Positions 61,840 through 64,000 of a stretch of 64,000 nucleotides of DNA are shown piece after piece. The position numbers were made by a program, and so were the translations under genes. Source of the DNA: Epiperipatus broadwayi (lineage: Eukaryota; Onychophora; Udeonychophora; Euonychophora; Peripatidae). The notes beneath the pieces were generated by a model. That model searched no databases, was not told where the DNA came from, and saw nothing but the letters and a program-made list of their open reading frames with translations. The stretch spans positions 399,501 through 463,500 of the forward strand of contig JAQFVV010006623.1 in NCBI GenBank assembly GCA_028023455.1. The letters run 5' to 3'. Position 1 is the stretch's first letter, and every line of letters begins with the position of its first letter.

Positions 61840-62440
61840 CATTTTAAAATAATTAATGCTATTATATTAAATAATACACTCTGTCGCATCAATATTCAAC
61901 AATATAATAGTAAGTAAGTCTTTCCATTTATCTGTTCGTTCCTGCTTTGTAAATAAAGAAGATTGTCTTGAATGTACAATCAATCCAATTATTTATTAAA
62001 TAAACAGTTCTATTTTTAATTTAACAAAGCAAAGAAATTTCTTTTCATTTTTAAACTTTGTAGTAAACATTTAATTGATCTACATGTAATATAGAAAAAT
62101 AACAACATATATATATATATAGTTTTTAATTAATGGATATTTTATTTGTATTATATTATATATATATAATGTTAAAATAATTATTTTTAAATAGTAAATG
62201 CTGTGATAGTGAATAATGCACAGTTCCATTCCAATATTTGACAATACAGTAAATAATTGGATTGATTAATATTCACACTCTCACTTAAGTATTCAAGATG
62301 ATCTTTTTTATATACAGAGAGAACCAATATGGAAACAGGAACATTTTTTTTGGTATTGTATTGTCAAATATGAAAATGGGACTGTGTATTATTTACTATA
62401 TTTTTAAAATGATTGTTTTAATATTACATATTTAAATAAG
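61840..62440. repeat. Foldback copies with AATAATGCACAGTTCC arms
   Basis: The arms at about 62166-62262 (AATAATGCACAGTTCCATT, ATATTTGACAATACAGTAAA) and 62350-62430 (TATTGTCAAATATGAAAATG, GACTGTGTATTATTTACTA) are inverted. A diverged half copy lies at about 61818-61915 (AATAATACACTCTG, ATATTCAACAATATAATAG). The bases between the arms show no gene. Confidence 0.65.
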
Positions 62441-62952
62441 CATTTATTTTATATAGCGTATGTTTACAATTGTATTGCATTCAAATATCAGCCTTTCAAG
62501 CTAATTGTGCATACGCTTTTGCGAATGTTAATAATAATAAATGAATACTCTCTCTCCAATACAAGATATAGTATTTATGCACAATTAGCTTGAAAGGCTG
62601 ATATTTGAATGTAATACAATTGTAAACATACGCTATATAAAAGAAATGCTTATTTACATGTGATTAAGCTTCAGTTAGAATGACGTTTAGTAAATTCTAG
62701 ACAGTTTCACCGATGTCATTCATTCAGACATCATATATAGTAATTTAAAGTGACTGTTCCATCCTCATGCTTTCCTTGCCAGTACTTCATATTTGCTCAT
62801 ATATAAGCATTTGAGTCATAGGAATAAGTTATTTATTTTATTCCTGCATAAATACTATATCTTGTATTGGAGAGAAAGTATTCATTTATTATTATTAACA
62901 CTTGCAAAAGCGTATGCACAATTAGCTTGAAAGGCTGATATTTGAATGTAAT
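62432..62952. repeat. Nested palindromes, three copies of one arm
   Basis: The arm at 62432-62510 (TAAATAAGCATTTATTTTAT ... CAGCCTTTCAAGCTAATTG) is inverted at 62579-62656 with about two changes. A longer inverted match links 62476-62582 with 62845-62952 (CAATACAAGATATAGTATTT, GCGTATGCACAATTAGC). The same sequence can therefore pair in two alternative ways. It probably grew by insertion or rearrangement of foldback copies. Confidence 0.85.
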
Positions 62953-64000
62953 ATTACATATTGCAACTAACAGTATCACTGCAATTGTATAATATAGTTA
63001 AAAAACTGTAAAAATTTTATTGGCTTTATTTTTTTATAGTTAAGCAAATATATTCATCTCTATCACTGGTTGAATAGTATATACTATAATCAATGTCAAG
63101 TACAAAGGTTTTTTATATTAATGCTTAAGAGAAAATATTTTATAAAGCACTTAAAATGGCTTCCCAAAAAGATTTTATGATCAACACTTGTATAAAATAT
63201 GTATGCTTATATTTTTATCATTATTCTTATTAAGGAACAAGGTTATGAATTGTATAAACAAACAGAGATGTTCACACGCATAAAACAAATAATTTAATGT
63301 AGAAATATAGAATAGAATTACAAATATGACATTACAATATTAAAATATTTTAAAGTAAAGCAATTATATTTCAGATTATATTTTGATTAAGATGGAGAAC
63401 AAACAATTCTTACATTTTAATGTATGTATGTGTAAAAGTTTATGTATTTTAGATTTAGCAAAGATCAGTTTAATTTGCTAAGATATTTAGTTAATAATAT
63501 TTATTTAAAGGTCAATTTAAAATTAATTGAAATGAATATCTGAGAATTTTATAGTTTTATGATTTATTTATTTAAATAAACTTGAAATTAAAATAAAGCA
63601 ATTAAAAAAACTTGAAAATATTTTCTCTCTCTTCATTTTTGAATAGTGTTCATGCAGGTTTATCACATTGATTCAAAAATTTTAGCATCTATAATCTGCA
63701 TTTTAAATAACCTTATCAACTCTTCCAAATTTTCCTGGATAAACAAGAAAACCTCAATGCATAATGGGAAGTATGTTATAATACAGATATCAGCTGATTA
63801 ACAGGTATAAAAGCTGAATTTTGAAAAACCAAACAGTCTTCAAAAATTTTGATTGCCATCAAAACCTAGGCAAATTAAAAACTTTAAATAGGCATTTGTT
63901 TACTTTCATCAACATAATTGAATAGGCTAGCCCATTCTATGCATTCTACTTTTCATTATGCTAGGAAAAAGGTGAACATTCTCAAGAAATCTCATTTTTG
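62953..64000. other. No gene seen
   Basis: AT-rich spacer to the window end, with no recognised repeat or coding segment. Confidence 0.55.

Overview
The window is AT-rich (roughly 70-75 % by eye), repeat-rich nuclear DNA from a eukaryote, most likely an invertebrate animal. No operons, ribosome binding sites or long intact reading frames are visible, and I recognise no host protein-coding gene. The evidence for an animal is three kinds of broken non-LTR retrotransposon, Penelope-like elements with a GIY-YIG endonuclease, hAT and pogo/Tigger-type terminal inverted repeats, several tRNA-derived SINE pieces, and long (TA)n and (ATT)n arrays. One LINE resembles the group widely mis-annotated as 'craniofacial development protein 2-like'. 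A cephalopod mollusc fits this mix, but an arachnid or another AT-rich invertebrate is not excluded.

Layout. 1-3405: a broken LINE cut by the window edge, with endonuclease, reverse transcriptase (RT), a C-terminal Cys/His segment and a TCACA-type tail. 5.6-6.5 kb: a decayed Penelope-like element (PLE). 7.9-8.06 kb: a near-perfect foldback. 9.6 kb: a tRNA-Val-like SINE head. 13.5-16.7 kb: two unidentified GC-richer blocks and one possible short exon. 21.7-24.6 kb: a cluster of direct and inverted copies of a tRNA-headed repeat, interrupted by a 503-bp foldback with a perfect 13-bp target duplication. 25.6-29.85 kb: a second LINE, itself interrupted by a 474-bp hAT element and a 945-bp foldback, with a further LINE fragment at 30.1 kb. 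30-43 kb: mostly featureless, with a SINE inverted dimer (38.4 kb) and a 59-bp tandem array (39.9 kb). 43.8-45 kb: a pogo-like element carrying a tail homologous to the first LINE. 45.75-47.45 kb: a third LINE class. 47.5 kb: (ATT)n. 47.8-50.1, 52.3 and 56.2-57.1 kb: more foldbacks. 53.2-54.85 kb: a second pogo-like element. 58.4 kb: a second PLE 3' region, bounded by inverted ends. 61.2-62.95 kb: a dense block of palindromes, one holding a retroposed tRNA-Ala-like fragment.

The most striking theme is the number of long inverted-repeat (foldback) elements. Four have 13-15 bp flanking duplications, a length more typical of LINE or PLE target-primed insertion than of a cut-and-paste transposase. 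One family carries, in both arms, a motif resembling a degenerate hammerhead ribozyme core (CTGATGA, a short stem, GAAAC). The PLE 3' regions have a related stem followed by GAAA. My working hypothesis is that these are palindromic, non-autonomous retroposons, some possibly PLE-derived, that would yield double-stranded RNA if transcribed. All of this was read by eye. No alignment, database search or folding program was run.
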